NCBI GenBank assembly: GCA_022828595.1 | Contig: JAKGHH010000003.1 | Coordinates: forward strand, 105,423,583 to 105,487,582 | Direction: 5' to 3' | Source of the DNA: Nelumbo lutea | Lineage: Eukaryota; Streptophyta; Magnoliopsida; Proteales; Nelumbonaceae | Length of the DNA: 64,000 nucleotides | Shown here: positions 1 through 10,636 of the stretch, piece by piece | Layout of the letters: each line of letters opens with the position of its first letter | How positions within the stretch are numbered: the stretch's first letter is position 1 | The notes under the pieces: generated by a model | What the model saw: only the letters and a program-made list of their open reading frames with translations | Told to the model about the DNA's origin: nothing | The model's database searches: none | Position numbers and translations under genes: made by a program

Positions 1-968
1 CTGAAGGAATGACGTTAATGGTCTAGAATTAATTATGACTAGAGTTCTAGAAATATCTCTTTAATATTAAATGGGCATAATTGATAAAAAAAAATATTAA
101 TTGCAATGGACACAGAGCAAATTATCATCCAAAGTAAATAAGGGCATTTTAGGATTTTGAAAAGTAAAAAAAAAAAAAGTGACGAAAGGGGTTATTTGTT
201 ATGACATTAAAGTACAGGGGGTTAAGTGTGACAAACATATTGGGGGGAGGTCTATGTAATTTAACATTTTCAATCCTTACAAATTCACCATACACCACAT
301 TTATGCAATAAAATATATCACCACGGTGGTTCCTAACGAAATATCTAAATTTATCGTATAAGATTAAGGCTGCAACTTGGGCCTGATTAACCCAAACTCC
401 ACCCAAAATGGTCGGATCGATTTAAAGTTTAGGTTAGGGTTAGAGTAAAAAAGTATGAAACCGATTTAACTTCGGATTGGGTCAGTGTTGAGGCCCTCCC
501 AACCAGATATTTAGATAATTTAGGATAACTTACTATTGTTACCCTATATTTGTGACAGAAACCCCTTGAAGTTCTAGAGTTCAGCACCTTTCTGTCTACG
601 CAGTTAATGGGGTTGATTAGGAAGATATAATTGCTCCATAGTCCATTCAAGATTCGATAGGCTGAAATATTGGGCCAAGCCCAGTCTGGAAATTTGTCGA
701 CCTGATGCAGGGCCCAGGGCCAGGCTGAAAATGATCACTCCTAGTTGTGCTTCCAAACCTTGCCTGAGAAGATTCTGTGCTTTAGCATTAGTCATTTTTT
801 ATATTTATGAGCAATTGAGTAGTTTACCTATTCCTTCAACCAATCAACAGAGAACAGGGGTCGCAGTGCTGAAATCCAAAAGTTTAGGGGCTAAATGTCA
901 CACCACCCACCAATTTCAGGGTGGTAGTCTGTAATTTATCCAATATCTTTAAATCTAGGGAAACTATT
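1..968. other. AT-rich intergenic DNA, no gene seen
   Basis: No open frame here resembles a known protein. About 140-260 holds phrases such as an mRNA-independent 'acagggggttaagtgtgaca' followed by 'atgtaatttaac', which resemble, on the opposite strand, the terminal repeats noted at 46119 and 61516. I read it as decayed transposon end sequence, without being able to bound an element. Confidence 0.4.
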
Positions 969-1279
969 TAAAACCCACCATCACTTTTTATGAATTCTCT
1001 TAAATACATCATAATTTTTCAAAATGTCCAAAACTCACAATGTCAGTGAGATAACGGTAACTTGATTAACATACCTCCATCCATTTTACTATTTAACTTA
1101 AATGTTCGCTCCATCACGCATGAGTGTAAATATTAAAATATCAGGACCGACGTATTGGCATCCTTCTTCTATAAGAGAAATCATATCTGAGTTACATTGA
1201 GAACTTGAAGGTCAGCGAGGTTGAAAATCTCCGGCGGAAGATAACGGGAGAATGAGTTGTACTGCAAGAAGAGGGTGCC

Positions 1280-1500
1280 AAGACGGGAGCATCATTCTTG
1301 TGTCAAGAACGGAATTAGACACCCGTTCTTGTACAAGTAAAATTTAGACACCTGTACAAGAACCGGAGAAGGAGGGCGCTAAGACGGGAGCATCGTTCTT
1401 GTGTCAAGAACGGAATTAGACACTCATTCTTGTATAAGTGAAATTTAGACACCCGAACAGATCTGGTTTCTCTTGGCATCGTTCTTGTGTCAAGAACGAA
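1280..1500. repeat. 101-bp tandem repeat, two full units and part of a third
   Basis: The phrase AAGACGGGAGCATC starts at 1280 and again at 1381, and the following text runs in parallel, giving a 101-bp period. A partial third unit with TTCTTGTGTCAAGAACG begins near 1480. Each unit contains TTCTTGTGTCAAGAA, a short inverted repeat (TTCTTG/CAAGAA) that could fold locally. It lies inside the inverted-repeat element, next to the HIPP fragment. Confidence 0.75.
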
Positions 1501-1538
1501 AGAAATCTACAATGTACAAGACAGAGAAATTAAAACGA

Positions 1539-1961
1539 CTAATAGTAAATAATGAGGGAAAATGGGTAATACTTCTTCCCAGTTCCCAGTACCATTTCTA
1601 GCCATGGTCCTTTCTCAAACTCAAATTTTACCATAATCGAACAGGCGTTGGGATTTTCGTCGCTGAAGGTCTGAGGAGGGTATACGTATTTGGGATGGTG
1701 GGCGTAGTAGTAATAGTAAAATTCATTCTTCTTTACCTCCACTTTCGTCTCCTCTTCAGTCCCCGGTTTTGCTTCTTCACCTTCTTCTTTCTTCTCCTTC
1801 TCCCCTTCTCCCGTTCCTCCGCCTCCTCCCTCCCCTTCTTTCTCTTTCTCTCCACCCTCCTCTTTCTTTTCTTCTTTCTCTTCCTTACTCTCCTCCTCTA
1901 GTTCTTGCTTACAAGAATCTCTCTCTTCTCTTTCTTGTTTTTTGTCATTTCCTCTTCCCAC
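1539..1961 (-). pseudogene. C-terminal fragment of a heavy-metal-associated isoprenylated plant protein (HIPP), stop lost after CaaX
   Basis: The frame encodes a long Lys/Glu/Gly-rich acidic linker, a Tyr run, and then the HIPP tail ending YPPQTFSDENPNACSIM. In HIPPs the final four residues (here CSIM, 1632-1643) form a farnesylation CaaX box and are followed directly by the stop codon. Here the frame continues for 29 more residues, so the box is internal and could not be prenylated. The N-terminal heavy-metal-associated domain (CxxC) is absent: nothing upstream on the minus strand to about 2.6 kb resembles it. The fragment sits between inverted repeats, which suggests capture by a DNA transposon. 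What I see is the tail signature; the family is known for metal binding and membrane attachment; loss of function is inferred. The repetitive linker alone would be weak evidence, but the tail is diagnostic. Confidence 0.72.
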
Positions 1962-2809
1962 CTTTAGAATGACTCATTGTTCTACATTGCTTAAGAAAAG
2001 AGTAGAAGTAGAGTATATTTGTAGTTTTGCTCCCTTTATGGTTAAGGGCTCATAAGAGGAAAGGATTATAGATATTCCATGCATGTGAGGGGAGTTGGGG
2101 GTGTGTGTGCTAAGCAAGTGCATGCCTATTAGTGGCCTGTGGGTTGTTTTATCTTGACGAAGTTTGCGATCACCCGGCTACACCATATGGGGCAAATACG
2201 GTTTTAAAGGCAGTGACCAAGTAGCACAGCTCAGCCCTCCATCTTCCTATAGCTTCACACCACTGCAACTTCGGTTTGGAAAGCGATTACCGATAAATTC
2301 CATTTGCTCTCTTTACTATTACTACAACAGTTTCTCTTGTACATGTACCCTTTATTATGTTCGATCCATCACGCATGGCTGTTGTCCGGTCAAAAGGAGT
2401 CTTGCTTCAAGAGAGAGAGAGAGGGAGAGAGCAGCAACAATAATTGAGAGCAGTGGAGAGGAGCCATATGTTATCAGAGGTGGTGACCGGTGAGTGAATG
2501 GCTCTAAGCAGCTTCTTTCTCTGTTTTCTAGGTTTCCACTTTCCTAGAAATCTTTGAAATAGGATTGGATGCTTAAGGGCATTTTGGTCAAAAAAATATT
2601 TAATAAGCTGATTCATCATTCAAGGGCAGTTTGGTCATGAAACTTGCATTTAGGTTGACATGGACAACTTGGGTCAATGAATTTTAATGGTGCTCTAACG
2701 GATGGTGAGTTTTAGAAAATAAAATCTCATTGAGATGGTGAATTTTAGACGTTTAGAAAAGTTATGGTGAATTTAAGAGAATTCATAAAAAGTGATGTTG
2801 GGAGTTTTA

Positions 2810-5317
2810 GAAGTGAATGCATTTAAAAATACAATAAAAATGTTTCACGTCTTTTTATAACCCGAGTCCAAGCCTTAAATTGGAATTGGGATAGGTTAAG
2901 GTTTAAGGTTTTGGGGGTTCAACCAATGTTTTTAACCCATTTGTTGACCCAAAGGGTTGTACTATTTGAATTGTCACTCATTCCTTTTCCGGGACTAATT
3001 TTTCTAAATTTTGCAAAATGTCAAAAACTCTTTACTTGTCCAAATACATGACAAGAATTGTTCACCCAGACACAGGTTACTACTAAATCTATTCATGGGT
3101 TAGGTTTGAGTTTGGCTTTTGCTAAAATTTGAAAAGGCCTGGCCTGAAATCCAAGCTTGAAACAATGTAAAGTTGGGCTTGAAGCCTGGCCCGTAAACAG
3201 GTATAGTCAAGAGTTATAAACTAAAACGCATTAAAACTTTGAGAGGCCATAACTTTACATATTGATGTACTCTTTTTTTCTGTTTTTGGTAACTTTTTGA
3301 GATCTAGCATTCCAAGTTCAAAAGGCGCCTTAATTTTTGGAAAAAAAAAATTGTTTGGTCTTGATTTTAAATTTTTTTATAGAAAACTGAAAATATAAAT
3401 TAAACCTAATATAAACCATACGTTACATGTAATATAGAACCACTAACTTACAGAAGCAAAAATGGTTCACCATCAGGGTTGGTTTTTAGAACATTAGGTT
3501 CAAAATCTTATGTTGGGTTGAGGTAATCTAACTAGTTATAGAGTCGGGATTGCTTTAATGCAAAAATCGTACAAAGCACGACATATGTCAATGGACTGTC
3601 GATAGTATTCAAAATTCCTAAGGTTTTTAAAACCAGACCGATAGGGAACCATTCTGGGTCTAGTTCTTGGGTTGAACAGTCCAACCATATGATCTAAATG
3701 AACGACCCGATCTGATAAAAAACAACCAAAAACCATTGTCTGGATCAACGGCAATGGTTTAAGTCAAGAAAAAGTCCAAAAGCCTTAGAGATCTATTGCC
3801 ATTTCTTATAAATTTTAAGTAAATTGTTATTCATCTACAAATCAACATATAGCTCTAAGTGTCTAGAATAGTTATTTGTCCAACTAAATAATCCATGCAA
3901 TATCAATTACAACTCATTAAGTGTTGTGATTTATAGATGTTTATTTAGATACGCTCTGAGTTATCAAAAAAATTAGACATGTTATGTAGTTATTTAAGAT
4001 GTATAAAAGAATTCCATTTCTGTCCTCTTATACAATTCAGCAAGAAGTTAATAATGGACGGTTCAATTTGTCCTATTTTGATCTCATTAAACAATCAACA
4101 AAATAATTGATTTGTCCTCAAATTCAAATTCAAAATCATTAATACAAAAGGGAAAAATACTTCTTATAGATTTTCTAAAAACTCGAGAGCATCTTAATGA
4201 TTTTTCCAAAAAATAAAAGTCACTAATTTGTAAAGCATTTTCTAATGTGTCAAACAATTGCTCATTTGCCTTCTCTTGGGCCTCAAAAGAATTAACTTTG
4301 AATTTTATCAATCTTTTTTAAGGTATGCTCATTTGAAATAGCGGAATCACTTTTTTTTTTTTGCTCCATGGGGCTACACAATGATAGTAACCCATAACCC
4401 CCTAACCTAGGTGCAAGTTAGATTTTATTCCAAGTCTCTCAACTACAACCACCAAGAGACCTTATCAACTAGCCAGTTGGCACCTTGTAAATAAAAAACC
4501 ACATTCATAACTTATTTGATAAGAATAGTTCTTTCATCTTTAAAAAGAGTTTTCAATTTCTAATCTTAAATTTTTTTCTTAATGATGCTTTGAATAATTG
4601 GAGCACCCAAGTATTTTTCTTTATTTGTTGATATTGGGATGTTCATAATCTTAGAAATCAGTTTTAAAGCTTATCTGACAATTTTTTTAGAAAAAAAATG
4701 ACTTTTTGTAATGGATCTTTTGGATGAAACCCTCTCCAACATCTTGAAATTGGACAAAAACTATTTAGAAACCAATGGAAAAGGTAACCCAAAATTAAAC
4801 CATAATCAAAATTACGGAGCTACACTCAAAATCCACATTTTAAACTCATTAAATAGTGATACTCCAAATCCCCCATTCAATTTCCTCCAATTCAAGGAAG
4901 GACACCTATCCAATTTGAAAAGCCAATTGTCTTATCCAGCTGTGAGAGGCAATTTATGTAAAAAAAAAAAAAAAAAAAAACGTGATTAACTTTATATACA
5001 TGCTTCATGCTTAAGTTTACCTAATAGCTTTGAAATTCAAAATTAGCACAAGTAATTTTGTTGCATATTTTAATTTGACAGGTAAGTTGTTTCAGGTAAA
5101 TTGGACAGGAAAAGAGACCTTGAGTTGAAGGATTGCTGCCAGAAAGATAACAATTCAGAGAGAGAGAGAGAGATTTTGTTCATATGGAGAAAGAGACTGT
5201 GAGATTCAACATTAATAAGGAGTTGACAAACGCTACACTCCATCAAATTTTAAAACAATCAACAAAATATTAACACAAAGGTACAAACAGCGAATAATGG
5301 GAAGAATAGTAACTGAC
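2810..5317. other. AT-rich intergenic DNA, no gene seen
   Basis: No frame with recognisable protein similarity. It contains an A18 run near 4962 and a short (GA)n run at 5157-5173. On the minus strand this is where the third and later exons of the beta-glucosidase at 5318-5701 should lie, and I do not find them. Confidence 0.4.
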
Positions 5318-5701
5318 CAGAGTGTGCGAATGTATCCCAAATGCTCGGAGTTCTTCCTTCCTCAAGTGCAGCGCCTTCAACCTTCACGCATTTGATATCG
5401 TTGCAATTATGGACGAAAAATTCCTTTGTTGCTTTTTACTACTACTTATTTTATTTCTTTTTCTTTAACAACACAACTGACACGAAGAGAACGAAAATAA
5501 AAGACAGAAGAAAAAAGAAGAAAGAAATGAAATCAAAGGTTATAGAAAGAAAGTAACCTGATAAGCAGATGTTCCAGCACCGAAAACAAAGTGAGATGGG
5601 AAATCATCTCTGCTAAATCTGGCGGAGGTTTGGTCCGATAGGGAAGCCACCGCTAACGTTAAATTTAGCAGAAGAAATAGAGAAGAAGAGAGGATTCTCA
5701 T
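5318..5701 (-). pseudogene. First two exons of a GH1 beta-glucosidase, rest missing
   Basis: Exon 1 (5701-5558, 48 codons) starts with ATG and a hydrophobic signal peptide of about 20 residues, then RFSRDDFPSHFVFGAGTSAY plus Q at the exon end. This is the standard N-terminus of plant family-1 glycosidases (the FVFGAGTSAYQ strand). A GT donor follows. Exon 2 (5381-5318, 64 nt) begins after an AG and reads VEGAALEEGRTPSIWDTFAH, the next conserved block, ending in phase 1 before GTCAGT. In intact genes the third exon (the GDVAC..YHRYKEDV region) follows within a few hundred bases. I see no such exon in the next kilobases, nor the catalytic TFNEP and ENG motifs anywhere in the window. I therefore call it a 5' fragment of a secreted beta-glucosidase, though a very long intron beyond what I can recognise is not excluded. 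Confidence 0.78.
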
Positions 5702-5869
5702 CGCTGCTCTGTTCTTCTTACTTTCTTTCTTATTGTAATACTCTCTCTCTCAGTCTCAGCACCAGACGTGGATAAATGGAATTCAATGCAGTACAAATCG
5801 CCCATCTAGACGTAGGGGCGTTAGCTCCATACATTGACACTTCGCTTTTTGAAAAGGTTGCTTGCTTAT

Positions 5870-5935
5870 CCGTTTTGTCCCGATACAAATGAAAGGCTGT
5901 CTGCTTCTTCTCCGTTTTGTCCCGATACAAATGAA
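5870..5935. repeat. Direct repeat, 24-bp unit at 42-bp spacing
   Basis: The phrase CCGTTTTGTCCCGATACAAA occurs at 5870 and again at 5912, in both cases followed by TGAA. It lies about 170 bp upstream of the beta-glucosidase start, so it would be in its promoter region. Confidence 0.8.
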
Positions 5936-8015
5936 TGTTTGAGCACACAAACATTCATACATGAGTGGGAACGGGATCTGCTCCTCACATATACGCACAT
6001 CCACCGTGCATTGGATGTGCATGAATATTGACCGTGAATTGATGCCAGATTCACAAACAGGATGTGGTTTATAGGAGAGGGGGCTACTAATAGACTATGG
6101 GGGACTGTCATTCAGAATTCTGCATCCAAACATATATCCATGAATAACACACAAAGTACAAGATATATTCCTGTCCTGATGTGTGGCTAGGACACATTGT
6201 GAGGTAAGTGCGAGGAGTGCTTTCTGAGGAGCATATCCGGAACCAGACTCCCTTTCATTAAGGCATTAGCAATCCGAAATATTAAAGTTGGAGCTACACC
6301 CATGTTACAAACAATGAACACCATTAAAATTACAGCTTATAACCATTTCCCAATGATCAACTCATTTTGTGGGTCATTATAGTACGGGTGATTAGGGTTG
6401 GTTCGATTTGGTTAGAAGGCAGAAGTTGGAATCCATCTTGTTGGATCAGTTTCCGATTTTTTGGAACCGAAACCTATCTGTTGCGACCTTGCACTTAAAC
6501 AACAACATCAAGGCCTTTGATGTTTTGTTGTAGCCCACTTTGAATTAGATGAAGTGATGTCTTGATTGAGCCACTGCAATGTATCAAAGGCCTTGATTCT
6601 CGTTTTAGTCCTGTGCTATGATAATTTTGTAGCAAAAGTGGACTCCTTTATCATAATAACATTAATAACAACAATGATCAAAATCACTCAAACGATTCAA
6701 TGGTCAAGTGAAACCATTGTTTTTGCAACCACGAGTATTTGGGATTAAATCTTTACATCTTTAAAATATTTTGAAAAAAAATTTCAAGGCAAATTTGATT
6801 CTTCGGGTCAGTTTGAATAGGATAAACCATTAGACCTTGAAATCGGTGTAGGTGGGAATAAGTTTCAAGAATTTGGAGCTAGACCTTTACCCTTGAGCCA
6901 TCAAAGTGTTATGAAGTGATCATCTAACATATTACTTAAAGGTCTATCAGCTTTCAAACAAAAAAATAAATAAATAAAGGTCTATCAAGCAAACCTTGTC
7001 AACACTTTAATGATTTAATAATTGAAACAAAAAAAGAGGACAATGACAGGTGGCAAAACGACTTGTAAGGGCTTGGAAAAGTCACTAAATTTGCTGAGTG
7101 CAGATTTCTTGCACTTTCACAATTATGGCAATGTATGGCTGCAATTCAAAACGGGTAGTGTGGGTAGAGAGTTGTGAGCGAAACAGCAGGTGGGCTTGGA
7201 TTGAGAACTTTGGTTAAACCATAAATCAACTTGCTTGCCATATCCGAAAGGTGTTCCAAGTCGAAATGAGAACTTGAGATCCAGTGTCCATATACCAGAG
7301 AACAGCAGTATACAGCACACTGCCTTTCCAACAAATCATACATATACACTCCAAAAAAGTTAGGAACGTCACCACTGGGGATTCCCTATAACTCCGAATC
7401 TCCTAACCATGCCTCCTCACAATACACCACTCCCAGTTAACTGGGAACATCTCCCCTGTATAATACTATGCAGAGGATAAGGTGTATTCCATGTATGATT
7501 GTAATAAACGTGAACAGGATTCTCGTGAGCAGGAGATCTGAACTCATTTCGTACTCACTTTTCCTACCCACCAACTATCCGCTCTTAAAGACTTCAACAG
7601 AAGTTAACCAAGGGGTGGGTCGTTATATTAGCTGATTCGCTCTAGCATCTATTTCTGTAACCGACTTTATATGGAGTGGGATTAGTGTGTTGCATGATCG
7701 TCAAACTGCAAATACCCAAAAAAGAGAAGAAAAAAAAAAACAGATATTAGAATATAGCAGCAAGTCTAGGTGATAATGCCAGTGTCTAAAAACCATGCCA
7801 CATTAGTGTCATGTCTGAAATCCATTTTTTCAGACAATACTTAATGTCTGGTTATGCATTTTTCCGAAAGGTATTTTCTCAGACCATATCTTAAAAATCG
7901 AGAAAGATGTGGTCTGGAAAAACATCCTTTTTTTTTATATTTGTTTGCCTTTTTACAGTTTCTAACAATAATATGCTAACATGACATTGAAAAACACTTA
8001 CGTGGCAGCAACTGC
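5936..8015. other. Intergenic DNA, no gene seen
   Basis: No frame is convincing. Around 5945-6030 the text (GGATCTGCTCCTCACATA and GTGCATTGGATGTGCATG) resembles 17105-17260 and the window end, so a short dispersed repeat is likely. Around 7800-7920 two phrases with 'cagac' in opposite orientations suggest a small degenerate inverted-repeat element. Confidence 0.35.
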
Positions 8016-8396
8016 TAGGGTTGCAGACGGATCAGATAGAATCGGATATGCTGCATATCTGAATTTGATTTATTAACATTTGAATCCAAATCGGATAATA
8101 TCTATCAAAAATCTAGCGGATTCAAATTGAATTCAGATTATAATCAGATATTAAATAGTATAAATAAATAGACTAAAAATAACCAAAATATTAAATATTA
8201 TTAATAAGATAAACTAAAAATGACTTTAATGAACAAAATGAATTGCAATTTTCTTGTGTAAAATTTGAATATATGACTTTAATAATATATATATAAATCA
8301 AATCGAATCGAATTATATTAAATCGTATAGGATAGATCCATAGTTGATCTATTTATAAACGGATCAAGTTCAGATTGGATACCATTTGCAGCCCTA
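8016..8396. mobile_element. hAT-type MITE, 381 bp
   Basis: It begins TAGGGTTGCAGACGG and ends, on the opposite strand, TAGGGCTGCAAATGG, giving inverted ends. The flanks GCAACTGC (8008-8015) and ACAACAGC (8397-8404) match at 6 of 8 bases, consistent with a worn 8-bp target duplication, the size made by hAT elements. The interior is AT-rich and non-coding. Confidence 0.7.
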
Positions 8397-9054
8397 ACAA
8401 CAGCAATGGTACCAAATAAAAAAATATATATTATTTATGAGAAAACGAAGACATGCCAATGCAACACCGTTTTCTAAAAAAATACCTCTCAAGAAACTGC
8501 ATCGGTTCCAAACACCACCATGTCTCCTCTTGGTTGTAGGAGGGAACCGTAATTGAATCCAACCTTCATCAGGGTTGAGGGTATGGGGTATGTTGTTCCT
8601 TTGCCCAACAAAAAAAATGTCTAAACCCACTGTCAGCACCCGATTTTTGCTCTATCCGTCGCCTGAACCTCCAATTCATCCCAAACACCCAATTGGACCA
8701 TTATGATCCCTCCAAAACACCCAAAAACAAAAAAATCCCAACTTTTACCCTAAAATCCCTCAGATGCACCATTAAACTTACTTGATACCTATCCAACGGC
8801 CTTGATCGACCTCCACCTACACCTCAACCATTGGATCAAACACAACCATCAGACCTAATACCTCCCAAAACACGCACCTGTGAAATCTCAGCCCAAAATA
8901 CCTTTGTTTATCCTTCAATCGCACAAAGATTCCATTTCTAGATTCTAGATTGACCAGATTACAAAATCTACTCGATCCAGGCCCAATTGGCTCAATCTAA
9001 CCTTATCGATCATCTCAAATTGTCCAAAGAACCCAAATCTCAAAACCCACTATT

Positions 9055-9620
9055 GATCTCATCTATTTTCCCAAAATACCCCTGACCAAATTCCCAAATT
9101 ACCCCCTTGCACCAAATTACCAAAATACCCCTTGCCCAAATTATCAAAATACCCTTCTCCAAATTACCACAATACCCTTTCCGCATTCCCATGTTACCAA
9201 AATATCCCTTGAACTAATTACCAATATACCCCCCTCGAACCAAATTATCAAAATACCCTTCTATAAATTTCCAACTTACCTTTAACAAAATTACCAAACT
9301 ACCAAAATATCCCCATTCCAAATTACCAGAATTTCCTTCGAACAAGATTACCAAAATTTCCTCCTTCCAAATTACCAAAATACCCCTTGACCAAATGCCC
9401 TTCATACCCTAAAAATCCAAAATTACCCCTTCATTTTAAATTCCCAAAATACCTTCCTTGTATCCAAATTCTCAAGATACCCCCCATTCCTTAAATCTCC
9501 AAAATACCCTTTAAACCTAAATTACCAAAATGCCCTTCACCCCAAATTACCATAATTTACCCTTTGGACCCCAAATATTGAACCCTCCTATCCCTTTAAA
9601 CCCTAACTTACCTAAACCCC
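9055..9620. repeat. Degenerate ~20-bp tandem array (CCAAAATACCCC units)
   Basis: Dozens of variants of AAATTACCAAAATACCCCTT follow one another with varying spacing. The strand is C/A-rich with almost no G. Frames across it are repeats, not genes. It lies upstream of the LTR TATA box, in the U3 position. Confidence 0.8.
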
Positions 9621-9665
9621 CCTTTTATTTTTTGAAAATTGACAAAACCTCCCCTTGCCCTCCAT

Positions 9666-9673
9666 TATAAAAT
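9666..9673 (+). promoter_or_regulatory. TATA box of the Ogre-like LTR
   Basis: TATAAAAT followed by AG and then a purine-rich leader with many AGAGAG units, as expected at the U3/R junction of a plant LTR. Confidence 0.5.
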
Positions 9674-9977
9674 AGAGACACCACTCCCAAGAGAAAGAGG
9701 AGTTTTTGAAGAGAGTAGGGGTCGAGAGGGGTTCTCTTCAAATAGAGAACAGGGAGCTCTCAGTGATTCTCGTGGAGAGAGGCAGTCGGGTGAGAACAGA
9801 AGTTTCAAGAGAGAGAAAACTAAAGAAGAGAGGGTTCTGAGAGGAGAGAAAAACGCACAAGAGGGTTCTGAGAGAGAAGAGTCAAGAGACGAGAGAGGGT
9901 TTGAGAGAGAAACGTCTGCTCACAAGAGAAGGGGAGTTCTGAAATTGGTTCAAAGTACGGTGGTTCATTGTTCAAGA

Positions 9978-10489
9978 TAGGGTTGTTCACAGGTCGGGTT
10001 GGGCCGATTTACTGAGGTTTTTCCAGCTAACCCAACCTGGTCGGGTTACCTGAGATGGAAACCAAAACCAACCTGATCAGTTTGAGTCGGGTTGGGTCAG
10101 TTTGGATCGGTTTCGATTCTAAGTTCATCCATGCCCCCCATGGCCCATGTGCCTGTGGTGCAAGTTTGGGTTGTCAGATATTTCAATTTTTATGTAAAAT
10201 TGAAATATCTTCATTTAATAATTTTAAATATAAAATATATTTAAATTAAAACCAAAATATATATTTAAATAGATTAGGTCGATTTAATTTAAAATCAAAA
10301 TATATATTTAAATAGTTAAATAGAAACTAAGTCAGTTTAGTTCAGGTCAATTTCGGTTTTCACACAAAAAACCAAGACCCAAACCATCAGTTTATAAATT
10401 TGTGCAACCCGAAACCAACCGATACTGATGAAAACCCGATCGACTCGAGTTGGGTCGGTCTGGGTTGAGCCTTCTTATGAACAGCCCTA
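9978..10489. mobile_element. hAT-type MITE, 512 bp, with perfect 8-bp target duplication
   Basis: Ends are TAGGGTTGTTCACAGG and, on the other strand, TAGGGCTGTTCATAAG. The 8 bases GTTCAAGA occur immediately before (9970-9977) and after (10490-10497), a perfect target duplication of hAT size. The interior is rich in GGTCGGGTTGGG-type words and has no coding capacity. It is nested in the Ogre-like LTR, and is of the same family as the element at 17520-17983. Confidence 0.9.
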
Positions 10490-10626
10490 GTTCAAGAACT
10501 CGGTTCTCTCCTCTTATATCAAAAAACTTAGGAAATATCATGGCATTCACATGATAAGAAAGGGAGAGGGTGCCTAACACCTTCCCTCTCCCTCCCTTTG
10601 TTACCTAGAATCATGTCTTTGTCTTG

Positions 10627-10636
10627 TGGCGACTCC
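10627..10636 (+). other. Candidate primer-binding site TGGCGACTCC
   Basis: The ten bases match the start of the primer-binding site reported for Ogre-type elements (complementary to a tRNA 3' end). It follows the presumed LTR directly. The match to the tRNA weakens beyond these ten bases. Confidence 0.4.

Larger units (their letters stand above)
969..2809. mobile_element. Inverted-repeat-bounded element carrying a HIPP gene fragment
   Basis: The stretch 969-1057 matches the reverse complement of 2719-2809 at roughly 80% by eye; both arms share the core ATCACTTTTTATGAATTCTC. The arms enclose about 1.66 kb holding a tandem repeat (1280-1500) and a C-terminal HIPP coding fragment (1539-1961, minus). 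Long imperfect terminal inverted repeats around a host gene fragment are the layout of Pack-MULEs (Mutator-like elements that capture genes). I could not find a matching 9-10-bp target duplication, and no transposase is present, so the family assignment is inference. The alternative is an inverted pair of unrelated repeats that happen to flank a HIPP pseudogene. Confidence 0.5.
8631..10626 (+). mobile_element. Ogre/Tat-like LTR (solo or truncated), with nested MITE
   Basis: The block starts TGTCAGCACCCGATTTTTGC and ends just before TGGCGACTCC (10627-10636), which resembles the primer-binding site used by Ogre-type Ty3/gypsy elements. Just upstream is the phrase GTGCCTAACACCTTCC, common at the 3' end of such LTRs. 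It contains a TATA box (9666), a purine-rich leader, and a tandem-like CCAAAATACCCC array (about 9055-9620). Removing the nested MITE (9978-10489 plus one 8-bp duplication) leaves about 1.48 kb. No gag-pol follows, so it is a solo or broken LTR. The left edge is chosen from the TG start and is the least certain part. Confidence 0.5.

Noticed and set aside
7123..7349. Two overlapping minus-strand frames of 65-67 codons
   Set aside because: No motif, no splice context, not shared with any feature in the window.
9055..9620. Regularly spaced repeats that could suggest a CRISPR-like array
   Set aside because: Units and spacers are irregular and degenerate, the genome is a plant, and the pattern is a simple C/A-rich minisatellite in an LTR.
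9639..9980. 113-codon Arg/Glu-rich plus-strand frame
   Set aside because: It is the purine-rich leader of an LTR just after its TATA box; no protein family resemblance.
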